Part shown: positions 17,312-26,821 of the stretch, piece after piece | Layout of the letters: each line of letters begins with the position of its first letter | Position numbering within the stretch: position 1 is the stretch's first letter | Assembly: GCA_035409945.1 (NCBI GenBank) | Contig: DAONQC010000002.1 | Coordinates: forward strand, 1-64,000 | Reading direction: 5' to 3' | Length of the DNA: 64,000 nt | DNA from: MWEH01 sp035409945 | GTDB taxonomy: Bacteria > Bacillota > Clostridia > Christensenellales > DTU072 | Program-made: the position numbers and the translations under genes | Notes under the pieces: generated by a model | Seen by the model: the letters and a program-made list of their open reading frames with translations, nothing else | The model's database searches: none | Told to the model about the DNA's origin: nothing

Positions 17312-18574
17312 CTATATATCTAATTTGGTTACGCCGGAGTTTCTAATCTTAAGATCATAAATGTTCTCACTGCCAAAAAACTTCGACATTGTATCGATAA
17401 AGCCAGCCATTTTATCTGACTTTACAAACACAAGTATTGTTCCAGCAAAGCCACCACCGTGCACTCTAGATGCAACTACTCCATCAATTTTTTCCGCAAT
17501 TGCTAAAGCTAGTGGAATGGTTTGAGCATGGTCATGCTCTGGATAACAATTTTGTAGTTTAGTATATGAACTTCTGCCTGATTCATTAATCCCGCTGAAG
17601 ACAACATCTTTATTTTTTTCTTTTAGCGCTTGGTACACCCTTCTCACTCTTTTATTTTCATCAAAAAAGTGAATACTCCGTAAGATAGCTCTACCTGATA
17701 CTTTATCCTTGATAAAAGAAAGTTTATCATAGAACTCTTGTTCGCTTACATCGCCTAGTGTAGGTACTCCATACATTTTAGCAACTTCTTCCATTTCTGA
17801 GCGTATCGCTGCATATTCAGGCGTTAAGTTAGCGTGATCGCCTCCACAGTTTACAACTGCAACTGAGATATCATCAAAAGGCCATTCTACTTTTTCAGCA
17901 AGAGGATTTTTAGGGTCTTTAAAATCTATATGACTAATTCCTCCAAAAGATATAGCTGATTGGTCCATAAGTCCAGAAGGTTTACCAAAATACACATTTT
18001 CGGCATATTGAGATACTATGGCTTTGGTAATTGGGTCTACGATTCCATCGTTATAATATGCATTAAAAATCTCCGACACTAAAAGTTCAAAAGCAGCTGA
18101 GCTACTCATTCCTGCACCTTTAAACACATCTGAAGTGGTGGTAGCATAAAAACCACCTATTTTATATCCTCTGTCTATAAAACCTTTCGCCACTCCTCTT
18201 ACAAGTGCGGCAGAATCGCCAAACTCAAGTTTATTTACTTTTAAGTCATTTAAATCAACGGTGACAATCGGATATCCCACACTATTAATAGTTACTATAT
18301 TATCGCTAGTTTTTGTAACAGCGGCTAGCAAGTCGACTGAAACGGCAGCGGCTAAAACTTCTCCGTGGTTATGATCGGTGTGATTCCCTATCATTTCTAT
18401 TCTGCCGGGAGAGCTGAATATATCTACTTGTCCTTCAATGTTTTCGACATGCTTAGATACAATATACGCCACTCTTTCTGCTGCTAAATTTATGTCAGTA
18501 TTATATATTTCACTACTAATCTTTTGGAATTTTGGATTATTTAAAAGAGATTTTTTCTCGTATCGAATTGCCAT
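17312..18574 (-). CDS. galK: galactokinase
   Basis: 420 residues of the GHMP kinase family. It has the galactokinase signature GRIEMIGNHTDHNHGEV (~57), the ATP-binding loop KGAGMSSSAAFELLV (~150) and the third motif HGGGFAGTILVFV near the C-terminus. It phosphorylates galactose to galactose 1-phosphate in the Leloir pathway. The SD GGAGGGG is strong and an extended -10 promoter lies just upstream. It is divergent from galT; no galE or mutarotase gene is in the window. Confidence 0.96.
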   Translation of the reverse strand: MAIRYEKKSLLNNPKFQKISSEIYNTDINLAAERVAYIVSKHVENIEGQVDIFSSPGRIEMIGNHTDHNHGEVLAAAVSVDLLAAVTKTSDNIVTINSVGYPIVTVDLNDLKVNKLEFGDSAALVRGVAKGFIDRGYKIGGFYATTTSDVFKGAGMSSSAAFELLVSEIFNAYYNDGIVDPITKAIVSQYAENVYFGKPSGLMDQSAISFGGISHIDFKDPKNPLAEKVEWPFDDISVAVVNCGGDHANLTPEYAAIRSEMEEVAKMYGVPTLGDVSEQEFYDKLSFIKDKVSGRAILRSIHFFDENKRVRRVYQALKEKNKDVVFSGINESGRSSYTKLQNCYPEHDHAQTIPLALAIAEKIDGVVASRVHGGGFAGTILVFVKSDKMAGFIDTMSKFFGSENIYDLKIRNSGVTKLDI

Positions 18575-18611
18575 TTCCCCTCCGCATATGTATAATAATT
18601 ATGTGAGGCAA

Positions 18612-18660
18612 ATTATACCATAAATATGCTTGCTTTTGCAAACTTGTATATGGGCTATTT
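18612..18660 (-). promoter_or_regulatory. galK promoter with shared upstream box
   Basis: On the minus strand TTGCAA (18641-18636), an 18-base spacer and TATAAT (18617-18612) with an extended TGG before it form a good promoter. A box AAATAGCCCATATA lies at 18660-18647. The same 14-base box and the same 13 bases TTTATGGTATAAT recur before dnaX in the opposite orientation. Confidence 0.7.
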
Positions 18661-19227
18661 CATTGTGTTTTTGAGGGATAACATCTAACATTTTCCAAAA
18701 TGATAATTCGATAAAAGTCTAACTTTTGTAAGATGACTATAATATCCGCCAAAATACATGTATATATTGTGATAATATGCTTAACTTTAGTAAATTTGAT
18801 TTTTTAGTAAAAATGGCAAAAATTAACTTCAAAATATTCTAACACACTATAGGTACTATTTTTGCTAGAAATTGAATTGTTACTTAATGCCTTTATACTT
18901 GCAAAGCATGCCTTATGATATGTTGCATATCTCTAGAAAAATAGCAGGAGACATGCCTTACTCAATAACCGCATAGTATGTTACTAGGTGCAACGTCTAC
19001 TAAAGAGGATACAAAGCAATAACCCAACTGCTTACAAAAACAGTAGGAGAATGCCTTGCTCAATAAACGCATAACATGTTACAAGATGTAACTCCTACTT
19101 AAGAGAACGTTAAAGCAATAACTAACCGCTTACAGACACTGCAGGAAACATATTTGTAAATTAATTTAGTGAACTGATTGTTTACTCAAATACATATAAA
19201 TTCATTACATTTTAAGAGGTACAACTT
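18661..19227. repeat. galK-galT divergent spacer with a ~99-bp tandem repeat
   Basis: Two full imperfect units (18943-19041 and 19042-19140) plus flanking partial units share GxAGGAxAxATGCCTTxCTCAATAA and the block CATGTTAC. Unlike other repeats in the window I cannot trace this unit to an adjacent gene end. The remaining bases (18,661-18,900) are AT-rich with nothing recognisable. No convincing galT promoter or operator was found. Confidence 0.75.
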
Positions 19228-20751
19228 ATGAAAAAATCTACTCCATCGATTGGCGTAAGCATAGCAAATTTAGTAGAGTATGCAAAGAATACTCTAGGTT
19301 TAGATAAATATGATGCTGTTTATGCGCATAATGCACTACTTTCGCTTTTTTCACAACAAAAGCCTGAAGCTCCATCTAGTCCAGTTCCAACACTTCAAAC
19401 TGGTATTTTAGAGCCTATCATACACTATGCAATAGATAATAAACTAACTACCGAAGAAGATAGTCTTGCCTTTGAAACTAAAGTAATGGGACTTGTTACC
19501 CCTAGCCCCAGTAATGTCATATCTAGTTTTGATTCCATTGCTGCAACCGAAGGAACTAAAGCAGCTTGCAAATATTTAAATGATTTAGGTTGGAACTCAA
19601 ACTATTTACGCCACGTGGATATTCGCAAAAATCTAGTCTGGAAAGTAGATTTACCAGATGGAGATATGATCATTTCAGTTAACCTAGCAAAACCTGAAAA
19701 GGATAATAAACAAGTAGCAGCTCAAAGGGTAGCGCCTCAAAACAAATATCCTAAATGCCCTATTTGTCTAGAAAATTTAGGGCTTTCTGGAAAAAGAGAT
19801 ACGTTACGGCTTATCCCATTTTTCTTAAACGATGAATCCTGGTTTTTACAGTTTTCACCATATGTATATTTTGATAATCACTGCATAGCTGTAGCTGACG
19901 ATCATAGACCTATGAAAGTAGATAAAAATACCTTTATACGACTTTTAGATTTTGTGGAAATGTTCCCACACTACTTTATGGGAAGCAACTCTGATTTACC
20001 AATTGTGGGAGGATCAATTTTATCTCATGAGCACTACCAAGGTGGTTCAAAAGTACTTCCTATGTTTGATAGGAAAAATAAAACATATTACTACTCACAA
20101 AACCACCCTGCTGTTGGTATATCGATATTAGATTGGTATAACTCAGTTATAAAACTAACCTCGTTAAATAGAGGTGAGTTAGAAAAACAAGCTGAAGAAA
20201 TTCTAAATGCTTGGAGAGAATATTCAGATAAAAGCGTCAATGTCTTAGCGAAAACTACTGAACAGCATAATACCATTACTGTTATTGCAACATATGATAA
20301 AACTAACGGTTATTCGTTATATCTCATACTCCGTAATAATAGAACTGACAAAGACCATCCCTATGGTATTTTCCATCCTACAGAAGATATGCACAATATT
20401 AAAAAGGAAGGAATTGGTCTAATTGAAGCTATGGGACTGTTTATTCTCCCTGGTCGTTTGGATAGAGAGTGTAAGTTAATGGCTGAAATTTTAACTGGCA
20501 AAACCCCTCTCAGCCTACATGACCTTGCAAAAGAAGATCATCCATTATTTAAACATCTTGGAATGGTTATGCAACTTTCAAATGATAATGGACTAGAGCT
20601 AACTGAAGACGAAGCAAATCTAGCAATTAAGGAATATATTAATCATAAATGCGTGGAAATATTAAGATGCACTGCTGTTTTCAAAAATGACGAACAAGGT
20701 GTACAAGCATTTGATAAATTTATGCAAAGCTTGAACTTAAAACAACAATAA
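19228..20751 (+). CDS. galT: galactose-1-phosphate uridylyltransferase, type 2
   Basis: 507 residues, the long GalT form of Gram-positive bacteria rather than the ~350-residue HIT-type GalT. It has CPICLENLG, the SHEHYQGG active-site block with His-x-His, and EQHNTITVIA. It exchanges UMP between UDP-glucose and galactose 1-phosphate, the step after GalK. The AAGAGGT site is eight bases before the ATG. It is divergent from galK and sits between two inverted copies of a shared promoter segment. Confidence 0.95.
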   Translation: MKKSTPSIGVSIANLVEYAKNTLGLDKYDAVYAHNALLSLFSQQKPEAPSSPVPTLQTGILEPIIHYAIDNKLTTEEDSLAFETKVMGLVTPSPSNVISSFDSIAATEGTKAACKYLNDLGWNSNYLRHVDIRKNLVWKVDLPDGDMIISVNLAKPEKDNKQVAAQRVAPQNKYPKCPICLENLGLSGKRDTLRLIPFFLNDESWFLQFSPYVYFDNHCIAVADDHRPMKVDKNTFIRLLDFVEMFPHYFMGSNSDLPIVGGSILSHEHYQGGSKVLPMFDRKNKTYYYSQNHPAVGISILDWYNSVIKLTSLNRGELEKQAEEILNAWREYSDKSVNVLAKTTEQHNTITVIATYDKTNGYSLYLILRNNRTDKDHPYGIFHPTEDMHNIKKEGIGLIEAMGLFILPGRLDRECKLMAEILTGKTPLSLHDLAKEDHPLFKHLGMVMQLSNDNGLELTEDEANLAIKEYINHKCVEILRCTAVFKNDEQGVQAFDKFMQSLNLKQQ

Positions 20752-20960
20752 CAGTTTTGCAAATCACTTAAAAATCTGCATCAACGCTAAAATATACATC
20801 AATACATACTAAACAAAGCCTCTAATACAAGCTTAAAATGAAAATAATACGCATTAACCTTGATTTGAGCGCCTATCGCCTGTTAGGCAAATCAACACAA
20901 GTCCTAGATTAATTCATGTTAATTACGAGCTTAAAATGACAATAATAATTAGCTTACATA
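20733..20960 (+). repeat. decayed copies of the galT 3' end
   Basis: The galT end (AACTTAAAACAACAATAA at 20,733) is echoed at ~20,830 (AGCTTAAAATGAAAATAA) and ~20,928 (AGCTTAAAATGACAATAA), with near-equal spacing of 97 and 98 bases. The match is short and AT-rich, so this is weaker than the dnaB or pncB cases. An SRP RNA, common before dnaX in Bacillota, was looked for and not seen. Confidence 0.55.
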
Positions 20961-21007
20961 TGTCAAATATGGCACCAAATGCATCAACACAGTTCGCTAT
21001 GGGATAT

Positions 21008-21061
21008 AAATAGCCCATATATAAAAATATAATTAAAAAACACCATTATTTATGGTATAAT
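21008..21061 (+). promoter_or_regulatory. dnaX promoter placed for a leaderless transcript
   Basis: TGGTATAAT (extended -10, TATAAT at 21056-21061) ends seven bases before the dnaX ATG at 21069, so the transcript should start at or next to the start codon. The box AAATAGCCCATATA lies at 21008-21021, as in the galK promoter. The -35 is poor. Confidence 0.65.
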
Positions 21062-21068
21062 CTTGTTT

Positions 21069-22817
21069 ATGGCAGAATTTGTTTCATTATATAGAAAATA
21101 TCGTCCAGATACTTGGGACAAAGTTATTGGACAAAATCACATTGTAACAACCCTGATTAATCAAATTAAGTCAGGAGCGATAAGTCACGCTTACCTTTTC
21201 ACTGGCACTAGAGGAACAGGAAAAACCAGTTCGGCTAAAATTTTTGCTAAAGCACTAAATTGTTTACATCCTGTTAATGGCTCACCTTGTAACAAATGTG
21301 AAGTTTGTTTAGCTCTATCAAATGAAAGCAACCTTGATGTTGTGGAAATGGATGCAGCTAGTAATAATGGCGTAGACAGTATTAGAGACCTTCGCGAAAA
21401 GGTTCAATTCCCTCCTACAGTTGCAAAGTATAAAGTATACATCATCGATGAAGTACATATGTTAACACAAGCAGCTTTTAACGCCCTTCTTAAAACTTTA
21501 GAAGAGCCACCTGCGCATATTGTATTTATTCTTGCCACCACTGAAGCAAACAAAATTCCTCAAACAATACTTTCAAGATGTATGCGATTTGATTTTAGGC
21601 TTGTTTCAAAGGAAGAATTACAAAACCATTTAGCCAAAATATTTGATCTTGAAAAGTATAAATATGAAATGGCGGCAGTTGAGAAGATAGCGATACATGG
21701 AGCAGGTAGTGTTAGAGACATGTTATCCATTGCCGATAGCTGCATGTCTTATGCCCCTAAAAAGCTAACATTTGAAGATGTACTAGAGGTGCTGGGTTCT
21801 TTACAAACAACCACCCTTTTTGAACTTGCTGAAGCTATTATAGATTCCAATATAGGTAGGATACTTGAGATAAGCAATGAGGTTTATGAAAAAGGAAAAG
21901 GTGTTGAAATTTTAAATAGAGAACTTTCGGAATATTTTAGAAACATAATGAGTGTAAAAAACATACCCGGGTTTACCTCTACTTTCTCAAATGATGAATT
22001 AGCGAAACTATCCGATCTTGCAAGTAAATGTGATAATTATAAGCTATCTAGAATTTTAGAGATTTTAGCCCTTAGTGAAGGCTCTTTAAGATATAGCTCT
22101 CAACAAAATATAATTTTTGATGCAAACTTAGTAAAAGCTGCGACAATATACACTGAACCAAGTATAGATAGTGTAATATCTCGTGTCTCTAGTGTGGAAA
22201 AAGTTATTCAACATGGTGCTTTTCCCAAGCCACAAACTAATAGCTATAATGTAGCTAGTGCTACACAAAAACCTTCGATTGCTAAATCGGCACCGAAAGA
22301 AAATGTAGCTGCCCCTAATGTGGTAAATAAAAACACTTTCAACAAACAGGATAGTACCCCAGTTACTCCTCAAGAACCTGCTAAGCCAAGCTTCAGTAGT
22401 AAATTGCAGGCTATAATTGATTCAGGAGCAACTGAACACGGTCCAGTCTTTGAAGAAAAAAACCGTTCTCCCGAAGCAGATAAGGTTTTTACCCAGTTTA
22501 TTGATTTAGTGAAAGTTACTTTCCCAACGCAACGGTTTTTACAAAGTGCCATGAATAGAGTATCTGATTACAACCTAGATTCTGATAATGTCCTAAACAT
22601 AATATTCAAAGAAGAATCTTCGTTTAATCTAATAAACACATATACCAAAGACTTGCAAAATGTAATGAAAAACATAGATGGCGGAAAATACAGGCTAAAT
22701 CTTTCTTGCACACAACCAAGAGATAATACAAATAACCTCACTAAGCAAGATAAAGAATACCTTGAGGACATGTTTGGAAATAAATTAACCTACGAAAAAC
22801 CTAATAAGAAAAAATAA
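21069..22817 (+). CDS. dnaX: DNA polymerase III subunit gamma/tau
   Basis: 582 residues. It opens with YRKYRPDTWDKVIGQ, then Walker A GTRGTGKTS, the zinc-binding cysteines around CNKCEVC, Walker B IIDEVHML, and the sensor region LATTEANKIPQTILSRC. The C-terminal third is low-complexity and then a tau-like end. It is the clamp-loader ATPase of the replisome. I choose ATG 21069, which gives the standard MAEFVSLYRKYRP; an in-frame TTG at 21063 would add two residues. No ribosome site is present and the -10 box ends seven bases upstream, suggesting a leaderless mRNA. It is first in dnaX-ybaB-recR. No obvious frameshift heptamer was found. Confidence 0.95.
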   Translation: MAEFVSLYRKYRPDTWDKVIGQNHIVTTLINQIKSGAISHAYLFTGTRGTGKTSSAKIFAKALNCLHPVNGSPCNKCEVCLALSNESNLDVVEMDAASNNGVDSIRDLREKVQFPPTVAKYKVYIIDEVHMLTQAAFNALLKTLEEPPAHIVFILATTEANKIPQTILSRCMRFDFRLVSKEELQNHLAKIFDLEKYKYEMAAVEKIAIHGAGSVRDMLSIADSCMSYAPKKLTFEDVLEVLGSLQTTTLFELAEAIIDSNIGRILEISNEVYEKGKGVEILNRELSEYFRNIMSVKNIPGFTSTFSNDELAKLSDLASKCDNYKLSRILEILALSEGSLRYSSQQNIIFDANLVKAATIYTEPSIDSVISRVSSVEKVIQHGAFPKPQTNSYNVASATQKPSIAKSAPKENVAAPNVVNKNTFNKQDSTPVTPQEPAKPSFSSKLQAIIDSGATEHGPVFEEKNRSPEADKVFTQFIDLVKVTFPTQRFLQSAMNRVSDYNLDSDNVLNIIFKEESSFNLINTYTKDLQNVMKNIDGGKYRLNLSCTQPRDNTNNLTKQDKEYLEDMFGNKLTYEKPNKKK

Positions 22818-22938
22818 TCAAGGCTAAATCGTATCTAACTTATGCACAACAAGTGAAATAATATATAACTAACACAACTAAATAAAACAACCCACAGATA
22901 GATAAAACATAAAATAACATTATTATAAGGAGTTTATT

Positions 22939-23268
22939 ATGGCAAAATATGGTGGTGGCGGAGCGCCCAATATGCAACAACTTATGAAGCAGGCACAAAA
23001 AATGCAAGCAGATTTACTAAAGGCACAAGAAGAACTTGCAAATACCGAAGTGGTAGCAACATCAGGTGGCGGTATGGTGGAAATCGTTATGACTTGTGAT
23101 AGAAAACTTTCTAGCATAACAATCAAACCAGAAGCAGTAGATCCAGACGACGTGGAGATGTTAGAAGACTTAATTATTGCAGCTTACAACGAAGCAAGCG
23201 CTCTTGTTGAAGAAGAACATGAAAAAATTATGGGACCATTTACTGGTGGCATGGGAGGGCTCTTTTAA
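22939..23268 (+). CDS. ybaB: YbaB/EbfC nucleoid-associated protein
   Basis: 109 residues. The family core NMQQLMKQAQKMQADLLKAQ and the MVEIVMTCDRKLSSI strand are intact, and it ends GGMGGLF. YbaB forms small dimers that bind DNA. It sits in the standard dnaX-ybaB-recR order with the SD ATAAGGAG, and its stop overlaps the recR ATG (TAATG). Confidence 0.95.
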   Translation: MAKYGGGGAPNMQQLMKQAQKMQADLLKAQEELANTEVVATSGGGMVEIVMTCDRKLSSITIKPEAVDPDDVEMLEDLIIAAYNEASALVEEEHEKIMGPFTGGMGGLF

Positions 23269-23852
23269 TGGACCAACTAAATGCACTAAATCGTTTGATT
23301 GCTGCCTTTAGAACCCTACCCTCTGTCGGCACAAAAACAGCTACTGCTTATGCGTATGCAATTATTAACATGAAAGATAGTGCTGTTGATGATTTAGTTG
23401 ACGCAATTAAAAACGCAAAAGAGAAAGTTAAATTCTGCTCTGCTTGTGGTAACTATTCAGAAGATGAAATCTGTGAGAGATGCAGGACAGCCGATAAGTC
23501 AGTAATATGTGTTGTAAAAGATCCACAGGGAATTATAGCATTTGAAAAAACAGGTGCTTATGATGGGCTATATCATGTTTTGCATGGCACTCTTGATTTT
23601 GTTAAAGGTATTGGCGAAGAAGACATTAGAATTAAAGAACTCCTTTCAAGACTTAATGGAGTAAAAGAAGTTATTATCGCAACAAATTCAGATGTAAGTG
23701 GAGAGCAAACTGCAGCTTATTTAGCCAAACTAATCAAACCTTTTAATATCAAAGTAACTAGACTTGCCTTCGGCTTACCAATAGGTAGTGAAGTAGCGTC
23801 TGCAGACGAAATCACCCTATCACAAGCACTTTCAAACAGACAAGAAATGTAA
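23268..23852 (+). CDS. recR: recombination mediator RecR
   Basis: 194 residues, full length. It has the helix-hairpin-helix at LPSVGTKTA, a zinc finger CSACGNYSEDEICERC and a Toprim domain beginning ICVVKDPQGI, ending with the Walker-like RLAFGLPIGSE. RecR forms a clamp and works with RecO, which is at 6.8-7.5 kb, in loading RecA. It is translationally coupled to ybaB and followed by a terminator. Confidence 0.97.
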   Translation: MDQLNALNRLIAAFRTLPSVGTKTATAYAYAIINMKDSAVDDLVDAIKNAKEKVKFCSACGNYSEDEICERCRTADKSVICVVKDPQGIIAFEKTGAYDGLYHVLHGTLDFVKGIGEEDIRIKELLSRLNGVKEVIIATNSDVSGEQTAAYLAKLIKPFNIKVTRLAFGLPIGSEVASADEITLSQALSNRQEM

Positions 23853-23878
23853 AATTATTAACTTTATACCTAGAATAC

Positions 23879-23905
23879 AAAACCGGTTTCAACACCGGTT
23901 TTTTG
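23879..23905 (+). terminator. terminator of dnaX-ybaB-recR
   Basis: AAAACCGGT-TTCAAC-ACCGGTTTT hairpin followed by a run of T, 26 bases past the recR stop. Confidence 0.9.
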
Positions 23906-24175
23906 TTAGCTCCTAAACTTTTCAAAGGGTAGTAGCCGTGAGTCTATAAAACCCAAACTATTCATTTTGCACATTATGTTCACTTCGTATAAAAAAGAGG
24001 CCTATTTTGCGGATAGACCTCTTTATATATGTGGTTTTTCACTTGAATTGATGTTTCAACTTGTAGCTATTTCATTTATTGCTCATTTTCACCATCCAAG
24101 TAAATGATTAAAATATCACCTTGATGCAAAAGGCAACAATAAACTACACTTTAGAACTTTACACACCGTTTTTAA
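23906..24175. other. convergent spacer between recR and the MACPF gene
   Basis: Apart from the two terminator hairpins this stretch shows no gene, no repeat and no regulatory motif. Confidence 0.5.
23991..24024 (-). terminator. terminator of the downstream MACPF gene
   Basis: On the minus strand AAGAGGTCTAT pairs with ATAGGCCTCTT (one mismatch) and is followed by TTTTTT. It lies about 150 bases past the stop of the 24.2-26.5 kb gene. Confidence 0.8.
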
Positions 24176-26497
24176 TTATCTAAAAGCTATTGTTGGTCTT
24201 ACTCCACAGTACGCATCAACTTCCTTAGCTACAAAATCAAAGTAATTTTTGCCTTTATAGAGATACACAGTAGCTCCTAGGTCTCCTTCTATATCTTTTG
24301 GGCAGATATACTTCATATCAACATAATTACTTCTTGAAGCCCAATACGAAGACTCCAACTCCAAGCCACGTGCGTATGCAAAATTGGTTGCCATTATTGG
24401 TAAACTCCAGTATCCTACCTCGTATCCTCCTCTATAGTTATAAGAATTGCTCGCATTTGGTGCAATACTTGCATAGTCCATAGCGACACGCGTATCCTCT
24501 CTAACCTTTTCATAATTAATATAGCTCGAGCCCGGGCTGCTAGGTCCTTTATTCAAGTAGTAATATGAATGAACTAAGCCTAGTTTATTCTTTTCTTCTG
24601 TGTTAAAGGAAATTTTTACAAATTTGTTATTCAAAAACTTACGAAGTGTTGAATTTTCCCAAGACTCTTTTTCTCTTTTTGTTTTGTCACGACCGTAAAA
24701 TAAATCATTATAATAATTCTCTAAATTGGTGTCGATGCGTGGGTCATGATGTTCTATATACTGAAAGAAATTACTGCAACCTTCTGGATCGTCATAATAG
24801 GCATATTTCAAGGCATTAAACGTATATCTATCGGCATAGCGTTCATACAACTCAATTTTTTTATCTATTGATAAACTATCATAAGGTGGAAATTCAATTT
24901 CCTGACTGTTATACCATTGACTACAATCTATAATTGACTCTGTGGTATAAAGTTTCTGACCATTTGAATCCGTATCAGAATAAACCCACCTAATAGGTTC
25001 AAATTTGAAATAGTATGTTTTGTTTTTTTCATAAGAATTCACCGTTCTAGTAGGAATATATTTCAAATATCTCGCGCCCTCATATAATAAAACATCATTT
25101 TCTGCAAGAAAACTCCCAACGGCCATACCACTGCCATTATTCAGCTCATTTGTAACAGCAAGAGAGGCTACACTCTGTGGATATTCGCCAAACTCAATTG
25201 CAGTGGAGGCGGTAGTGGTTTTGCTATATTTTTTTATAAGATCATTGTATGACCTACTTGCGGTCGTTGCAAAATAGGTAATGAATTCATTTTTTCTCGC
25301 CCCATCGGGTAAGAAACTCCAAATTTCTAAAAGTGAATTTGAATTCACAAGCCCAATCATTGAATAATTAGTTACATTTTCCAGGCTTTTAAGCCACGCC
25401 GAATAATTTGTCCGCATAGCTTCTATTGAGGACATATCAACCAACCCTCCTCCAGTTGTATTAGATTTCGCATATATAGTAACATTTTTAGACTCGGCTG
25501 TACTTTTGGCATCACTACTATATTTTCCATTAACATCTGCTGAAAACTTAAAAATTGATGTTGATAAAGCCGCAGTAACATCTGCCATATCTTGTTTAGT
25601 GGTTGAAGTACTGGTACTTGAAAGGAAGTATGTGAAATCCATCCTGCCACCGTACATAGCACTTAAAATCAAATGCGAACCATATTTTTCTATTACTTCA
25701 GCTGGTTTCAGCACCTTAGTTCCCGTGCCAAATAAATCTTCCTTGAATTCGTCGTCCAACATCAAATTTATGTCCTTCATATTGGAAGACAAGGCTAATC
25801 TCATCTTTGAGACTGTACTGAAAAATCTCAAATAGCTTGTTTGCGTCGCACCTTTCATTGAGGCTGAACTTGAAAAATCAGTATCAATCGATGCACTAAA
25901 CATCTTTCCGTACTTTGCCGTTCCACCAATCTTAATTTGTGAGGAATAATTATCGGTAAACGATTCCATAGAATCACCTTGAATCATCAATGTATTTATC
26001 TCGTTTTCTCCGCTAGATGATTCCAATCGGCCGAATTGAGCAATCTTGCTTTCATCCAAAATTCGATATTCTAAAATACAATCAAAACTGCTTGGATTCC
26101 CACTGGTCAGCAAATTAATGCCTGCACCAATATATGCTGTTGAACTATCAATATCAGCAAAGTTACCAAAGCGTTTATCCTCATCATCTCTTGTATCTTC
26201 AACAATCACCTTGTATTTTTCAGAGGAATCTTTTCCATTGACAGTTATAATCGTTTCTCCTACATTAAGCGCTGAAACAAAACCTTCTTCTGACACCATA
26301 ACAATTGAATCATCTTCTATTTCATATGTCGTATATGCATCGTAAGGCAAATTGACACTATCGCCAAGCATATAGACAGTTAGTGTGTTTTTTACGTCAT
26401 CAGCATCATTATGTTTCTTTGAGCAAGCTACTAAAAAAGAAAGAAGAACACTAAAGCAAAGAACTACACAAATAGTTTTCCATAATCTTGATTTCAT
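24176..26497 (-). CDS. MACPF (perforin-like) lipoprotein with Ig-like and DUF6273-like domains
   Basis: 773 residues from ATG 26497, behind GGGGGAA; an ATG at 26569 would add 24 hydrophilic residues before the signal peptide and has no ribosome site. A lipoprotein signal ends LVAC (Cys25). Residues ~37-100 resemble a bacterial Ig-like (Big_2) domain. Residues ~105-420 carry the MACPF signature YGSHLILSAMYGG near 270 (family form Y-G-[ST]-H-x7-GG). From ~432 to the end the protein has the layout of DUF6273-type domains of clostridial surface proteins: IEFGEYPQS, a W-rich strand, WENSTLRKFLNNKF, and GVRPTIAF. A linker at ~421-432 contains KKYSK and a Thr/Ser run. MACPF proteins oligomerise into membrane pores, but bacterial members are poorly understood and function is inferred. 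It has its own promoter. Confidence 0.85.
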   Translation of the reverse strand: MKSRLWKTICVVLCFSVLLSFLVACSKKHNDADDVKNTLTVYMLGDSVNLPYDAYTTYEIEDDSIVMVSEEGFVSALNVGETIITVNGKDSSEKYKVIVEDTRDDEDKRFGNFADIDSSTAYIGAGINLLTSGNPSSFDCILEYRILDESKIAQFGRLESSSGENEINTLMIQGDSMESFTDNYSSQIKIGGTAKYGKMFSASIDTDFSSSASMKGATQTSYLRFFSTVSKMRLALSSNMKDINLMLDDEFKEDLFGTGTKVLKPAEVIEKYGSHLILSAMYGGRMDFTYFLSSTSTSTTKQDMADVTAALSTSIFKFSADVNGKYSSDAKSTAESKNVTIYAKSNTTGGGLVDMSSIEAMRTNYSAWLKSLENVTNYSMIGLVNSNSLLEIWSFLPDGARKNEFITYFATTASRSYNDLIKKYSKTTTASTAIEFGEYPQSVASLAVTNELNNGSGMAVGSFLAENDVLLYEGARYLKYIPTRTVNSYEKNKTYYFKFEPIRWVYSDTDSNGQKLYTTESIIDCSQWYNSQEIEFPPYDSLSIDKKIELYERYADRYTFNALKYAYYDDPEGCSNFFQYIEHHDPRIDTNLENYYNDLFYGRDKTKREKESWENSTLRKFLNNKFVKISFNTEEKNKLGLVHSYYYLNKGPSSPGSSYINYEKVREDTRVAMDYASIAPNASNSYNYRGGYEVGYWSLPIMATNFAYARGLELESSYWASRSNYVDMKYICPKDIEGDLGATVYLYKGKNYFDFVAKEVDAYCGVRPTIAFR

Positions 26498-26591
26498 TTT
26501 TATTCCCCCAGTTGATTTATCAAATTCATTTACCGAATGTTTTTGACCATCTTGCGTTATAGTCAACATTTATATTTTAAAACTTTTTAAT

Positions 26592-26621
26592 ATTATACTA
26601 CTTACTTCTTTTTAGGGTCAA
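26592..26621 (-). promoter_or_regulatory. promoter of the downstream MACPF gene
   Basis: TTGACC (26621-26616), an 18-base spacer and TATAAT (26597-26592) on the minus strand. The promoter and the ~95-base leader are nearly identical to those of the other MACPF gene, so gene and promoter were duplicated together. Confidence 0.85.
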
Positions 26622-26821
26622 TGCTATTTTATTAAAGCCACCTGACACCTCTTTTGGCCCTTGCGTTCATTCAAATGTTAATTGCAAACCTTTGATCAAC
26701 GCTCTCATTCTAGTTAATTGATTTTTGCATATTAGAGAAGAGGTCTGTTTGTAGCCTGCTCTCTTACTTAAGCACATGCGGGTTTTCAAGTGTAGATTAT
26801 GTACTCGCTTGGACTTATATT
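26622..26821. other. spacer between the C11 protease and the second MACPF gene
   Basis: It contains one TGTTAATTGCAAA motif (26676-26688), about 55 bases upstream of the MACPF -35. The same motif lies upstream of the other MACPF promoter. No clear terminator for the protease gene was found and no gene is visible. Confidence 0.5.

Noticed and set aside
18940..19145. CRISPR-like tandem array
   Set aside because: Units are ~99 bp, imperfect throughout and without conserved short repeats separated by unique spacers; no cas genes are near.
20752..21060. SRP RNA gene upstream of dnaX
   Set aside because: The position is common in Bacillota, but the conserved domain IV sequence is not present.
21069..22817. 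Programmed frameshift giving a short gamma subunit from dnaX
   Set aside because: I saw no slippery A-rich heptamer followed by a stem-loop at the expected place; it cannot be excluded by eye.
26498..26569. Start of the MACPF protein at the upstream ATG (26569; likewise 30933 in the paralogue)
   Set aside because: It would put 24 hydrophilic residues before the lipoprotein signal and lacks a ribosome site, while ATG 26497/30861 has GGGGGAA.
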